Below, in pieces: positions 1-5,804 of a stretch of 6,272 nucleotides of DNA. Origin of the DNA: Burkholderiaceae bacterium (lineage in GTDB: Bacteria > Pseudomonadota > Gammaproteobacteria > Burkholderiales > Burkholderiaceae); contig JALORV010000267.1 of the NCBI GenBank assembly GCA_025458735.1, positions 1 through 6,272 of the forward strand, read 5' to 3'. How positions within the stretch are numbered: the stretch's first letter is position 1; every line of letters begins with the position of its first letter. The position numbers and the translations under genes were made by a program. The notes beneath the pieces were generated by a model, which worked only from the letters and a program-made list of their open reading frames with translations, was not told where the DNA came from and ran no database searches.

Positions 1-680
1 GCGGCGTCGGGCGCGAGATCGAGCGCGACCTGATGGGCCGGGCTGGGGCAGGTGCTGGCGACCGTTCCGGCGAAGCGCTGCGAGATCGAGCGGTGCAGAT
101 GGCCGGCAATCACGCGCTCGACCTGCGGGTGGCGGCCGATCACCTCGCCCAGCGCCTCGGCGCCGGCCAGCCCGATGCGGTCCATGTGCCCGATGCCGGT
201 GGCGAACGGCGGGTGATGCAGGGCAACCACGGTCGGGTGATCGGGCCGGCTCGCCAGTGTGCGGTCGAGCCAGTCGAGGCGCTGCGCACACAGCTCACCG
301 CCGCCCTGCTGCGGGATCACGGTATCGAGCGCGACCAGCCGCAACGGATGCTCGTCGATCGCGTACTGCACGAAGGGTTCCCACTGCCGCAGGTAGGCGT
401 GGTCCGGAAAGCTCGTGCGCAGCCCGCCACGCTCGTCGTGGTTGCCGGCCATCAGGTAAAGCGGCATGGCGAGCGGCTGCAGCAGCTCGCGCAGCAGCGC
501 GTACTCGTCGGGGCGGCCATAGTCGACCAGGTCGCCGGTGGCGATCACCGCGTCGGGCTGCTGCGGCAGTGCCAGGATCTGCTGCACGCAGCGCTCCAGC
601 ATGGCCGCCGTATCGACGATGCCGTAGGCCTTCCTGCGGCCGGCCTTGATGTGGGTATCGGTGATCTGGCACAGGAGCAT
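1..680 (-). CDS. Metallophosphoesterase, GpdQ/CpdA-like (class III) phosphodiesterase, C-terminus cut off by window edge
   Basis: This is a calcineurin-like metallophosphoesterase predicted to hydrolyse a phosphodiester in the cytoplasm; no signal peptide is visible. The 226 codons present carry the whole dinuclear metal site in order: QITDTH (D8, H10), ATGDLVDYG (D50), GNHDE (N80, H81), LHHPPF (H155/H156) and AGHLHR (H194, H196). In Enterobacter GpdQ, a glycerophosphodiesterase of about 274 residues, the ligands are D8, H10, D50, N80, H156, H195 and H197, so spacing agrees to within one residue. This supports the ATG at 680 and implies about 45-50 residues lie beyond the left edge. The start lies 5 nt after the ATPase stop with only a weak AGG upstream, suggesting translational coupling. 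Last gene of the transporter operon seen here. The alternative is a cAMP phosphodiesterase (CpdA), the same fold and motifs; the transporter context favours a diester scavenging role, but that is inference. Confidence 0.9.
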   Translation of the reverse strand, partial: MLLCQITDTHIKAGRRKAYGIVDTAAMLERCVQQILALPQQPDAVIATGDLVDYGRPDEYALLRELLQPLAMPLYLMAGNHDERGGLRTSFPDHAYLRQWEPFVQYAIDEHPLRLVALDTVIPQQGGGELCAQRLDWLDRTLASRPDHPTVVALHHPPFATGIGHMDRIGLAGAEALGEVIGRHPQVERVIAGHLHRSISQRFAGTVASTCPSPAHQVALDLAPDA

Positions 681-685
681 GGCGG

Positions 686-1744
686 TCAAGCCTGGTCGGC
701 GGCGGAGCGCACTGCGAGGACCGCAGCAGCGTCGACCGCGCAGTGAACGGCATCGCCGGCATGAAAGACCCGCCGCTCCTGCACGCGGGCGATCAGCATC
801 GCGTCGGCCCCGGCGTCGATCACCAGCCGCGTGTGGTCCCCGAAGAAGAAGCTGCTGACCACGCGCCCGGCGAACTGCGCTGCGCCGGCCTCGACGATGC
901 GCAGGTCTTCGGGGCGGAACATCACGTCGGTGGCGCCGGCGTCGGCAGCGAGCGGCAGCCAGCCGCCGGCAAAGCGCAGCCGGCCGTCGACGATCTCGCC
1001 GCGCACGCGGTTCATGGTGCCGATGAAGTCGGCCACGAAGGCGTCGGCGGGTGCGAAGTAGATGTCCTGCGGCGTGCCGATCTGCGCGATGCGCCCGTGC
1101 GCCATGACCGCGATGCGGTCGCCCAGCGCCATCGCCTCGGCCTGGTCGTGCGTGACGTACACGGTGGTGATGCGCAGCGAGCGCAGCAGGCGGTCGATCT
1201 CGAGCCGCAGGTCTTCGCGCAGCTTGGCGTCCAGTGCGGTCAGCGGTTCGTCGAGCAGCAGCACGCGCGGTCGCGGCGCGATCGCGCGCGCCAGCGCCAC
1301 CCGCTGCCGCTGGCCGCCCGACAGCTGGTCGATCCGACGATGCGCCAGCGGCTCGATGCGCATCATCGCCAGCATCTCGCGCAGCCGCGCCGCGCGCTCG
1401 CCGGCCGCCATGCCGCGCACCTTCAGGCCGTACTCGATGTTGCCGGCCACGGTCATGTTCGGAAACAGCGCGTAGCTCTGGAACACCATGCCGACGTTGC
1501 GCTTCTCGATCGGCACCGCAGTCACATCGGCCGTCTCGAACAGCACGCGGCCGCCGGCGTCGGGCGATTCGAGGCCCGCGATGATGCGCAGCGTGGTGGT
1601 CTTGCCGCAGCCGGACGGTCCGAGCAGGACGATGGTTTCACCGGCCGCGATGTCGAGGTCGAGCGGCTGCAGCGCACGGGTGCCGTCGTCGAAGGTCTTG
1701 CTGCAGCGCTGCAGCGCGATCGGGATGCCACTGGCCGCCGTCAT
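686..1744 (-). CDS. ABC transporter ATP-binding protein (PotA/PhnT-like, with TOBE domain)
   Basis: Cytoplasmic ATPase subunit that would power the importer formed by the two upstream permeases. In the 352-residue product I see Walker A GPSGCGKT (42-49), Q-loop FQSYALFP with Q89, signature LSGGQRQR (141-148), Walker B LLLDEP with D165 and catalytic E166, D-loop ALD (170-172) and switch histidine H199 in VTHDQAEA. The region from about residue 230 onward, including FRPEDLR and FFGDHTRL, is a TOBE-type regulatory/substrate-linked domain typical of the polyamine, iron and 2-aminoethylphosphonate ATPases. Length is normal and nothing is missing. I chose the ATG at 1744, whose ATGA overlaps the TGA of the preceding permease, rather than the in-frame ATG at 1780 that would add 12 residues inside the permease gene. 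Substrate cannot be told from this subunit. Confidence 0.95.
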   Translation of the reverse strand: MTAASGIPIALQRCSKTFDDGTRALQPLDLDIAAGETIVLLGPSGCGKTTTLRIIAGLESPDAGGRVLFETADVTAVPIEKRNVGMVFQSYALFPNMTVAGNIEYGLKVRGMAAGERAARLREMLAMMRIEPLAHRRIDQLSGGQRQRVALARAIAPRPRVLLLDEPLTALDAKLREDLRLEIDRLLRSLRITTVYVTHDQAEAMALGDRIAVMAHGRIAQIGTPQDIYFAPADAFVADFIGTMNRVRGEIVDGRLRFAGGWLPLAADAGATDVMFRPEDLRIVEAGAAQFAGRVVSSFFFGDHTRLVIDAGADAMLIARVQERRVFHAGDAVHCAVDAAAVLAVRSAADQA

Positions 1745-2544
1745 GTCGCTGCTCCCGGGTCGCGCGGTCGCGACGCCCACTGCAGCGCCACCAGCAGCGG
1801 AATGATGATGACGAAGAAGATCAGCGTATAGGCCGAGCCTATCTCGATGCGCAGCGACGCATAGGCGTCGGCCAGGCCCACCGGCAGCGTCGGCGTCAGC
1901 GGCGTGTGCAGCAGCAGCGTCATGTTGAACTCGCCCAGCGACAGCGTGACCACCATCAGCGAGCCGGCGACGATGCCCGAGCGGCAGTTCGGCAGCACGA
2001 TGCCGAAGAAGCGCTGCGTGAAGCTGGCGCCGAGGCTGCGCGCGCCTTCTTCCAGCGTCTTGAGGTCGATCGAGGCCAGTACCGCCAGCACGCTGCGCAC
2101 CATGAACGGCAGCGTGAACAGCACGTGGCCGATCAGGATGAACACCCAGCTGCGTCGCAGGTCACCGAAGCCGCCGAAGGTGACGATCAGTGCCAGCGCG
2201 GTGGCCAGGCCGGGGATTGCCACCGGCATCACCAGCAGTTCCTCGATGGTGCGCGTCAACGCGTTGCTGCGCCGGGCCAGCACGTAGGCGGCCGGCACGC
2301 CGAGCAGCAGCGTGCAGGCCAGGCAGGCGAGCGCGATCTGGATCGACAGGAACACGGTGTGGCGGTAGTCGGTCCAGACCTTGATCACCCAGTCGAGCGT
2401 GAGGCCGCTGCGCCAGCCGGTGAAGTAGTTCTGCGTGACGCCCGCCAGCATCGACATGCCGACCGGCACGATCAGGAACGCGCAGACCAGCAGCGTGAAC
2501 GCGAGCAGCGCCCAGAACATCGGTGTGCGTCGCTGAGTGCTCAT
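1741..2544 (-). CDS. ABC transporter permease 2 (MetI-type inner-membrane subunit)
   Basis: Integral inner-membrane subunit of a binding-protein-dependent importer, 267 residues, a usual length for the PotC/PhnV-type second permease. Six hydrophobic segments can be read at about residues 9-33, 64-90, 103-123, 132-157, 190-207 and 238-258. The cytoplasmic EAA coupling loop that docks on the ATPase is EEGARSLGA followed by IVLPN (165-186), matching the EAA---G---------I-LP consensus. The ATG at 2544 lies 8 nt after the stop of the disrupted first permease, with only a weak GAGA as ribosome site; Met9 is an alternative start but would remove the basic N-terminus. Its TGA overlaps the ATPase ATG. 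It is intact, so it also serves as an internal reference for what the first permease has lost. Confidence 0.93.
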   Translation of the reverse strand: MSTQRRTPMFWALLAFTLLVCAFLIVPVGMSMLAGVTQNYFTGWRSGLTLDWVIKVWTDYRHTVFLSIQIALACLACTLLLGVPAAYVLARRSNALTRTIEELLVMPVAIPGLATALALIVTFGGFGDLRRSWVFILIGHVLFTLPFMVRSVLAVLASIDLKTLEEGARSLGASFTQRFFGIVLPNCRSGIVAGSLMVVTLSLGEFNMTLLLHTPLTPTLPVGLADAYASLRIEIGSAYTLIFFVIIIPLLVALQWASRPRDPGAAT

Positions 2545-2552
2545 CGCGGTTC

Positions 2553-3379
2553 TCAGCCCGCCGCCGCGACGGTGTTGCCGGCGGCCGTGCGCGCCACCGC
2601 CAGCACCGCCCAGGTGATGGCGCCCAGCACGAACGACAGCGCCGCGGCCATCGCGACGTTCGCCTGCAGCGTGAACTCGGTGTAGATCACCATCGGCAGC
2701 ACGTTGATCTTGGTCGCCAGCGTGAACGCCGTGCCGAAGGCGCCCATCGCGGTGGCAAAGCAGATCGCGCCGGCCGCCAGCAGCGCCGGCCGCAGCGCCG
2801 GCACGATGACGTCGCGCACCACGCGCAGCGGCCCGGCCCCGAGCGAGCGCGCCGCTTCCTCGATGCGCGGGTCGAGCTTCTCGGCCGCCGCCATCACGGT
2901 GAGAATCGTGCGCGGGATCGAGAAGTACAGGTAACCGATGAACAGTCCCATCATCGAGTAAGCAAACACCACGCGTTCGCCGAACAGCGCGTCGGTGAGG
3001 TCCGGGATCAGGCCCTGGCGGCCGGCCAGCATGATCACCATGAAGCCGATCACCACGCCGGGGAAGGCCAGCGGCAGCGTCAGCAGCGCCGTCAGCAGGT
3101 CGCGGCCGGCGAAGCGGTTGCGCGTCAGGAACTCGACAGGTAGCGCGGCTCGGTCAGTACCGCCGTGTAGGCGGCCCAGCCCAACTTGCCGGTGCCGCCG
3201 ATCAGGAACAGGTTGCCAAGCGGCAGCAGGAAGAAGGCGATGAACACCACTGCGGCCGGCAGCAGCAGGGCAGCGAGCGTGGCGCGGTCGTGGTTCAACG
3301 TGTGGGTCGGCGCTATGGTCGGCGCTATGGTCGGCGCTATGGTCGGCGCTATGGTCGGCGCTGGAATCGCCCGTGGCAC
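2553..3379 (-). pseudogene. ABC transporter permease 1, frame-disrupted and missing its second transmembrane helix
   Basis: First inner-membrane permease of the importer, split over two frames. The N-terminal frame (GTG at 3379 to a TGA at 3125) gives an APTI-repeat leader, then HDRATLAALL and a long first membrane helix, ending LTEPRYLSSS. The C-terminal frame picks up near 3137 as VEFLTRNRFAGRD and continues normally: helix with LPLAFPGVVIGF, a helix with MMGLFIGYLYF, the EAA loop EEAARSLGAG...IVPALRP, and the last two helices, ending at 2553. Against permease 2, the stretch equivalent to its residues about 65-86 (helix 2) is absent. The span is 827 nt, so about 65-85 nt, 1 modulo 3, appear lost. 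The start is unsure: GTG at 3379, or TTG at 3298 after the repeat; neither has a Shine-Dalgarno match. A deletion in the genome or an assembly gap would look the same. Confidence 0.85.
3305..3362. repeat. 12-bp direct tandem repeat, four perfect copies plus a partial fifth
   Basis: The plus-strand unit GGTCGGCGCTAT occurs head to tail at 3305-3316, 3317-3328, 3329-3340 and 3341-3352, followed by GGTCGGCGCT at 3353-3362. On the minus strand it reads as Ala-Pro-Thr-Ile repeats just upstream of the first membrane helix of permease 1. Because 12 is a multiple of three, gain or loss of copies would not shift the frame. If the permease really starts at the TTG at 3298, the array lies instead in the untranslated gap between the binding protein and permease genes. 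Confidence 0.97.
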
Positions 3380-3387
3380 GAAGCCGC

Positions 3388-3419
3388 GCGAGGCCGGCGC
3401 ATTCGGCGCGCGGCCTCGC
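3388..3419 (-). other. GC-rich intercistronic stem-loop between binding protein and permease 1
   Basis: GCGAGGCCG at 3388-3396 pairs perfectly with CGGCCTCGC at 3411-3419. Inside it, GCGC at 3397-3400 can pair with GCGC at 3406-3409 around a 5-nt loop, with one bulged base. It lies in the 57-nt gap after the original binding-protein stop (3437) and before the permease GTG (3379). No T-run follows on the minus strand, so it is unlikely to be a complete intrinsic terminator. By analogy with the malE-malF gap in E. coli, such a hairpin can stabilise the upstream binding-protein message so that it is made in excess over the membrane subunits; that role is inference. Confidence 0.6.
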
Positions 3420-3436
3420 CACGGCCGATCGTCCGG

Positions 3437-3520
3437 CTAGCCGACTTCCTTCTGGTAGCGCTCGCCGATCACCTTGGACGCGGCGCTCAGCTTGAACACG
3501 TCGAGCGGAGGCCGCGCGCG
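3437..3520 (-). pseudogene. Out-of-frame original C-terminal codons of the solute-binding protein
   Basis: In the neighbouring frame the sequence continues as LDVFKLSAASKVIGERYQ followed by KEVG and a TAG at 3437-3439. This is a typical helical C-terminus for this binding-protein family, whereas the frame in use runs into RGLRSTCSS and a TGA at 3487. The switch falls within about 3505-3520, in the run GCCGCGCGCG and the bases next to it. Adding one base restores 339 codons from the ATG at 4452, a product of 338 residues that fits the PhnS/AfuA size class. A one-base deletion or a sequencing error in the GC run are the simplest explanations. Confidence 0.8.
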
Positions 3521-4452
3521 TAGTCGGCATCCGGCAGGAAGCGCGCCTTCACCTCCGGCGACATCGCCGCCGGGAACACCGGCCGCAGGAAGGCATTGGC
3601 CCAGTGGCGCTGGCCCTCGTCGCTCAGCACGAAGTCGAGGATCTTCTTGCCCTGCTCCGGATTGGGTCCCTTGGCGACCAGCCCCATGACGTAGGGCAGC
3701 TGCTGCGTGCCCTCCTGCGGAATCACGAACTCCACCGGCGCCTTGTCGGTGTACTTGGCGCGATAGGCATTGAAGTCGTAGTCGAGCAGGATCGGGATCT
3801 CGCCCGACAGCACGCGCGCGTAGGCGGTCTGCGTCGGCACGATCGGCTCGTTCGCTTTCAGCTTCTTGAAGAACGCGATGGCCGGATCGATGTTGTCGTA
3901 GCTGCCGCCGAGCGCCAGCGCCACTGCGATCACGCCGACCTGGCCGACCGCCGCGCTGGCCGGGTTCAGGTAGCCGACCAGTCCCTTGTACTCGGGCTTC
4001 AACAGATCGGCCCACGAGCGCGGCACCGGCTTGCCGCGCAGCGCGGCGGTATTGACGAACAGGCCCAGCGTGCCCGAGTGGATCGTGAACCAGTAGCCGT
4101 CCGGGTCCTTCAGCGAGGTGGGGATGTCGTTCCAGCGCTGCGGCTTGTACGGCGCCAGCACCTCGGCGGCGCGCGCCTGCGGGCCGACCTGGCCGCCGAG
4201 GTAGGTGACATCGGCCACCGGGTTGCCCTTTTCCGCGATCAGCGCCGCCAGCGACTGGCCGGAGTTCTTGTTGTCGGGCGGCACGGCGATGCTGAGCTTC
4301 TGGTTGATCAGCTTCAGCATGCCGCCCCAGTCGGCCCACTCGGGCGGGCAGTTGTAGCAGATGGCGCGCTGCTGCTGCGCCAGCACCAGGCTGGGACACA
4401 CTGCCGCGGCGCCGAGCGCGGCGGTGGATTGCAGGAGATGGCGGCGATTCAT
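3487..4452 (-). CDS. Periplasmic solute-binding protein of ABC importer (PhnS/AfuA-like), C-terminus frameshifted
   Basis: Secreted binding protein that would deliver the ligand to the permeases; 321 residues as read. The N-terminus MNRRHLLQSTAALGAAAV...LVLA is a signal peptide with a twin arginine (R3, R4) followed by LL, compatible with Tat or Sec export, cleaved probably after A25. The mature protein opens with CYNCPPEWADWGGML, with two cysteines (C32, C35). Further family-like stretches are NSGQSLAALIAEKG, DVTYLGGQVGP, HSGTLGLFVNT, LVGYLNPASAAVGQ and LLDYDFNAYRAKY, typical of type 2 binding proteins of the COG1840 kind, which take iron(III), 2-aminoethylphosphonate or phosphorylated compounds. 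The start is 10 nt after the regulator stop and has a good GAGG site (4458-4461) 5 nt upstream. The last residues after about ADYAR are out of frame; the proper ending lies in another frame to 3437. The ligand cannot be assigned from sequence alone. Confidence 0.92.
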   Translation of the reverse strand: MNRRHLLQSTAALGAAAVCPSLVLAQQQRAICYNCPPEWADWGGMLKLINQKLSIAVPPDNKNSGQSLAALIAEKGNPVADVTYLGGQVGPQARAAEVLAPYKPQRWNDIPTSLKDPDGYWFTIHSGTLGLFVNTAALRGKPVPRSWADLLKPEYKGLVGYLNPASAAVGQVGVIAVALALGGSYDNIDPAIAFFKKLKANEPIVPTQTAYARVLSGEIPILLDYDFNAYRAKYTDKAPVEFVIPQEGTQQLPYVMGLVAKGPNPEQGKKILDFVLSDEGQRHWANAFLRPVFPAAMSPEVKARFLPDADYARGLRSTCSS

Positions 4453-4462
4453 TCGAGCCTCG

Positions 4463-5572
4463 TCAGGTGGGAGACAGCAGGGAAGAACGTCGAGCAGCCG
4501 GAGCCGCCTGCGACGGGTTGGAAACGGCAGCGGGTGCGGCAGTGGAGTCGCCGATCCGCAGCGTGTGGTGCAACAGCGCCGGCGCCAGGAAGCGCGCGCC
4601 GCCGATCAGGCCGAGCAGCAGGTCGACCGCCGTGGCGGCGATCTGCGGTGAAGGCTGCACGACCGTGCTGAGCACGGGCGCGGTGAGCGTGCCCAGCTGC
4701 ACACCGTCGAAGCCGGCCACGGAAACGTCGCGCGGCACGGCCAGTCCGAGTCGCCCGAGGTCGCGCATGACCGTCATCGCCAGGTGGTCGCTGGAACAGA
4801 ACAGCGCGGTCGGCCGCCCGACGCGGCTCAGCAGATCCTGCAGCGCGGCGCGCGCATCGGCGGCCATGAACGGCACCTCGATCGGGGGCGCGGCGTCGAG
4901 GCCGGCCGCCCGCAGCGCATCCAGGTAGCCGCGATGCCGCAGCCGGGTGCGATCGGACTGGCGGAAGCTGCCGGCCACCATGGCAATGCGGCGATGGCCG
5001 AGGCCGATCAGGTGCGCGACCATCTGCCGCGCGGCGGCGCGGTTGTCGACCGACACGGTCGGCCGCGGCCGCGCCGCGCGCCTGCCCAGCTGGTTGTAGA
5101 CCAGCACGTACGGCACCGCCTCGCGGTCCAGCTTGTCGAGCGCGCGACTGCGCGCGGCGTCTGCCACCGTCAGCACCAGCCCGTCCACGCGATGGCGCAG
5201 CAGCGTCTCGATGGCGCCGTCTTCCTGCGCCGGGTCGTAGCCGGTGGTGGCCAGCAGCACCGCGTGATCGCCCGCGCGGGCCGCAGTCTCGAGCCCCTGC
5301 AGGCACTCGGCGAACACCGGGTGAGCCAGCGTCGGCAGGATGACGCCGATCTTGTGCGTGCGCTGCGAGCGCAGGCTGCGGCCCAGCAGGTTGGGCCGGA
5401 AGTCGAGTTGCGCGGCGGCCTCGAGCACCGCGCGTGCCATGTCGGCGCTGACGCGGGCCGAGTCGTTCATCACGCGCGACACCGTCGCTGCCGACACGTG
5501 AGCGCGTCGCGCTACGTCCACGATGGTGGCGCGGCTGGCTGGGCGCGGGGCGCGGGAACGCTGGCGTGGCAT
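4463..5572 (-). CDS. LacI/GalR-family transcriptional regulator of the transporter operon
   Basis: DNA-binding repressor with a periplasmic-binding-protein-like effector domain, 369 residues. The helix-turn-helix is TIVDVARRAHVSAATVSRVM (16-35), followed by the third helix and the hinge NLLGRSLR (61-68), whose L67 matches the leucine that LacI and PurR insert at the central CpG of their operators. The effector core begins at IGVILP (75-80) and includes VSVDNRAAARQMV, GHRRIAMVAG, TALFCSSDHLAM and VSVAGFDGVQLG. A basic 15-residue leader and an Ala/Ser/Pro-rich tail after about residue 345 make it somewhat longer than usual. The ATG at 5572 is the only possible start: an in-frame TGA lies at 5593-5591 within the operator. 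No Shine-Dalgarno match precedes it (CCTCC is the wrong polarity). It leads the operon, so it probably represses its own synthesis. The inducer is unknown; a phosphorus-containing ligand would fit the downstream genes. Confidence 0.95.
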   Translation of the reverse strand: MPRQRSRAPRPASRATIVDVARRAHVSAATVSRVMNDSARVSADMARAVLEAAAQLDFRPNLLGRSLRSQRTHKIGVILPTLAHPVFAECLQGLETAARAGDHAVLLATTGYDPAQEDGAIETLLRHRVDGLVLTVADAARSRALDKLDREAVPYVLVYNQLGRRAARPRPTVSVDNRAAARQMVAHLIGLGHRRIAMVAGSFRQSDRTRLRHRGYLDALRAAGLDAAPPIEVPFMAADARAALQDLLSRVGRPTALFCSSDHLAMTVMRDLGRLGLAVPRDVSVAGFDGVQLGTLTAPVLSTVVQPSPQIAATAVDLLLGLIGGARFLAPALLHHTLRIGDSTAAPAAVSNPSQAAPAARRSSLLSPT

Positions 5573-5578
5573 CGGAGG

Positions 5579-5594
5579 CTGAAAACGTTTTCAG
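5579..5594. promoter_or_regulatory. LacI-family operator, perfect 16-bp palindrome
   Basis: CTGAAAACGTTTTCAG is a perfect inverted repeat centred on a CpG step, the hallmark of LacI/GalR-family operators (PurR, CcpA and FruR-type sites share the AAACGTTT core). It ends 6 nt before the regulator's ATG and stands out as AT-rich in a very GC-rich window. Its position just downstream of a possible promoter suits repression of the regulator-transporter operon by blocking polymerase. It is the only such site I found here. Confidence 0.9.
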
Positions 5595-5605
5595 AGGCGA
5601 AGGCT

Positions 5606-5634
5606 AGGATGCCCGCGTGACCTGGGGATTACAA
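5606..5634 (-). promoter_or_regulatory. Candidate sigma-70 promoter for the regulator-transporter operon
   Basis: On the minus strand TTGTAA (5634-5629, 4 of 6 matches to TTGACA) is followed after 17 nt by CATCCT (5611-5606, 3 of 6 to TATAAT). Transcription would start near 5599, just ahead of the operator at 5579-5594, which would then overlap the initially transcribed region. Spacing is ideal but the -10 match is weak, so this remains tentative. Confidence 0.35.
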
Positions 5635-5647
5635 GGCGCAGTGCGCC
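5635..5647. repeat. Short palindrome GGCGCA-G-TGCGCC in the divergent intergenic region
   Basis: A perfect 6-bp inverted repeat with a 1-nt centre lies directly upstream of the candidate -35 element of the operon. It could be a second protein-binding site or chance in GC-rich DNA; it does not resemble the LacI-type operator. Confidence 0.4.
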
Positions 5648-5678
5648 ATCGCCGGTCGCGCTGGGCGGCGGCCCGGGG

Positions 5679-5684
5679 CACAAT
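5679..5684 (+). promoter_or_regulatory. Possible -10 element for the methyltransferase gene
   Basis: CACAAT matches TATAAT in 4 of 6 positions within a GC-rich context (GGGGCACAATCGAG), about 120 nt before the methyltransferase ATG. I see no convincing -35 element at the right distance, so support is slight. Confidence 0.2.
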
Positions 5685-5764
5685 CGAGCGCGCCTTGGCT
5701 GCGCGCAATCGCCCTGCGCCGGCGTCCGGCGCTGCCGTTCTGGAGGCATCGCAACACGAACCGC

Positions 5765-5780
5765 CGCGGGGCTCCCCGCG
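5765..5780 (+). other. GC hairpin in the methyltransferase leader
   Basis: CGCGGGG at 5765-5771 and CCCCGCG at 5774-5780 form a perfect inverted repeat with only CT between them, so about 6 bp would pair around a 4-nt loop. It lies a few bases before the AGGA (5787-5790) that is the best ribosome-site candidate for the gene at 5805. No T-run follows. It could modulate translation or be incidental. Confidence 0.4.
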
Positions 5781-5804
5781 CCGCTTAGGACCGCCGGCAG
5801 CACC

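Noticed and set aside
686..1780. Longer ATPase start at 1780 adding MGVATARPGSSD.
   Set aside because: It lies well inside the permease 2 gene; the ATG at 1744 forms a typical ATGA overlap and gives the usual N-terminus.
743..1831. Long plus-strand open frame opposite the ATPase gene, and similar ones at 33-746, 1906-2685, 3604-4671 and 4784-5620.
   Set aside because: Their translations are low-complexity, rich in Arg/His/Ala/Gln, without recognisable domains, and mirror the strongly GC-biased third positions of the real minus-strand genes.
3125..3145. Programmed ribosomal frameshift in permease 1.
   Set aside because: No slippery run is present at the junction, and a whole membrane helix is missing, which frameshifting cannot restore.
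3305..3362. Tandem repeats as a CRISPR array or iteron origin.
   Set aside because: Units are 12 bp, directly abutting with no spacers, no cas or rep gene nearby, and lie within a coding or intercistronic position.
3388..3419. Intrinsic terminator between binding protein and permease.
   Set aside because: No T-run follows the stem on the minus strand, and the operon continues directly downstream.
3290..3523. Plus-strand frame with repeated RYGRRYGRR, resembling a cell-penetrating basic peptide.
   Set aside because: It is simply the other-strand reading of the 12-bp tandem repeat and has no supporting ribosome site or homologous extension.
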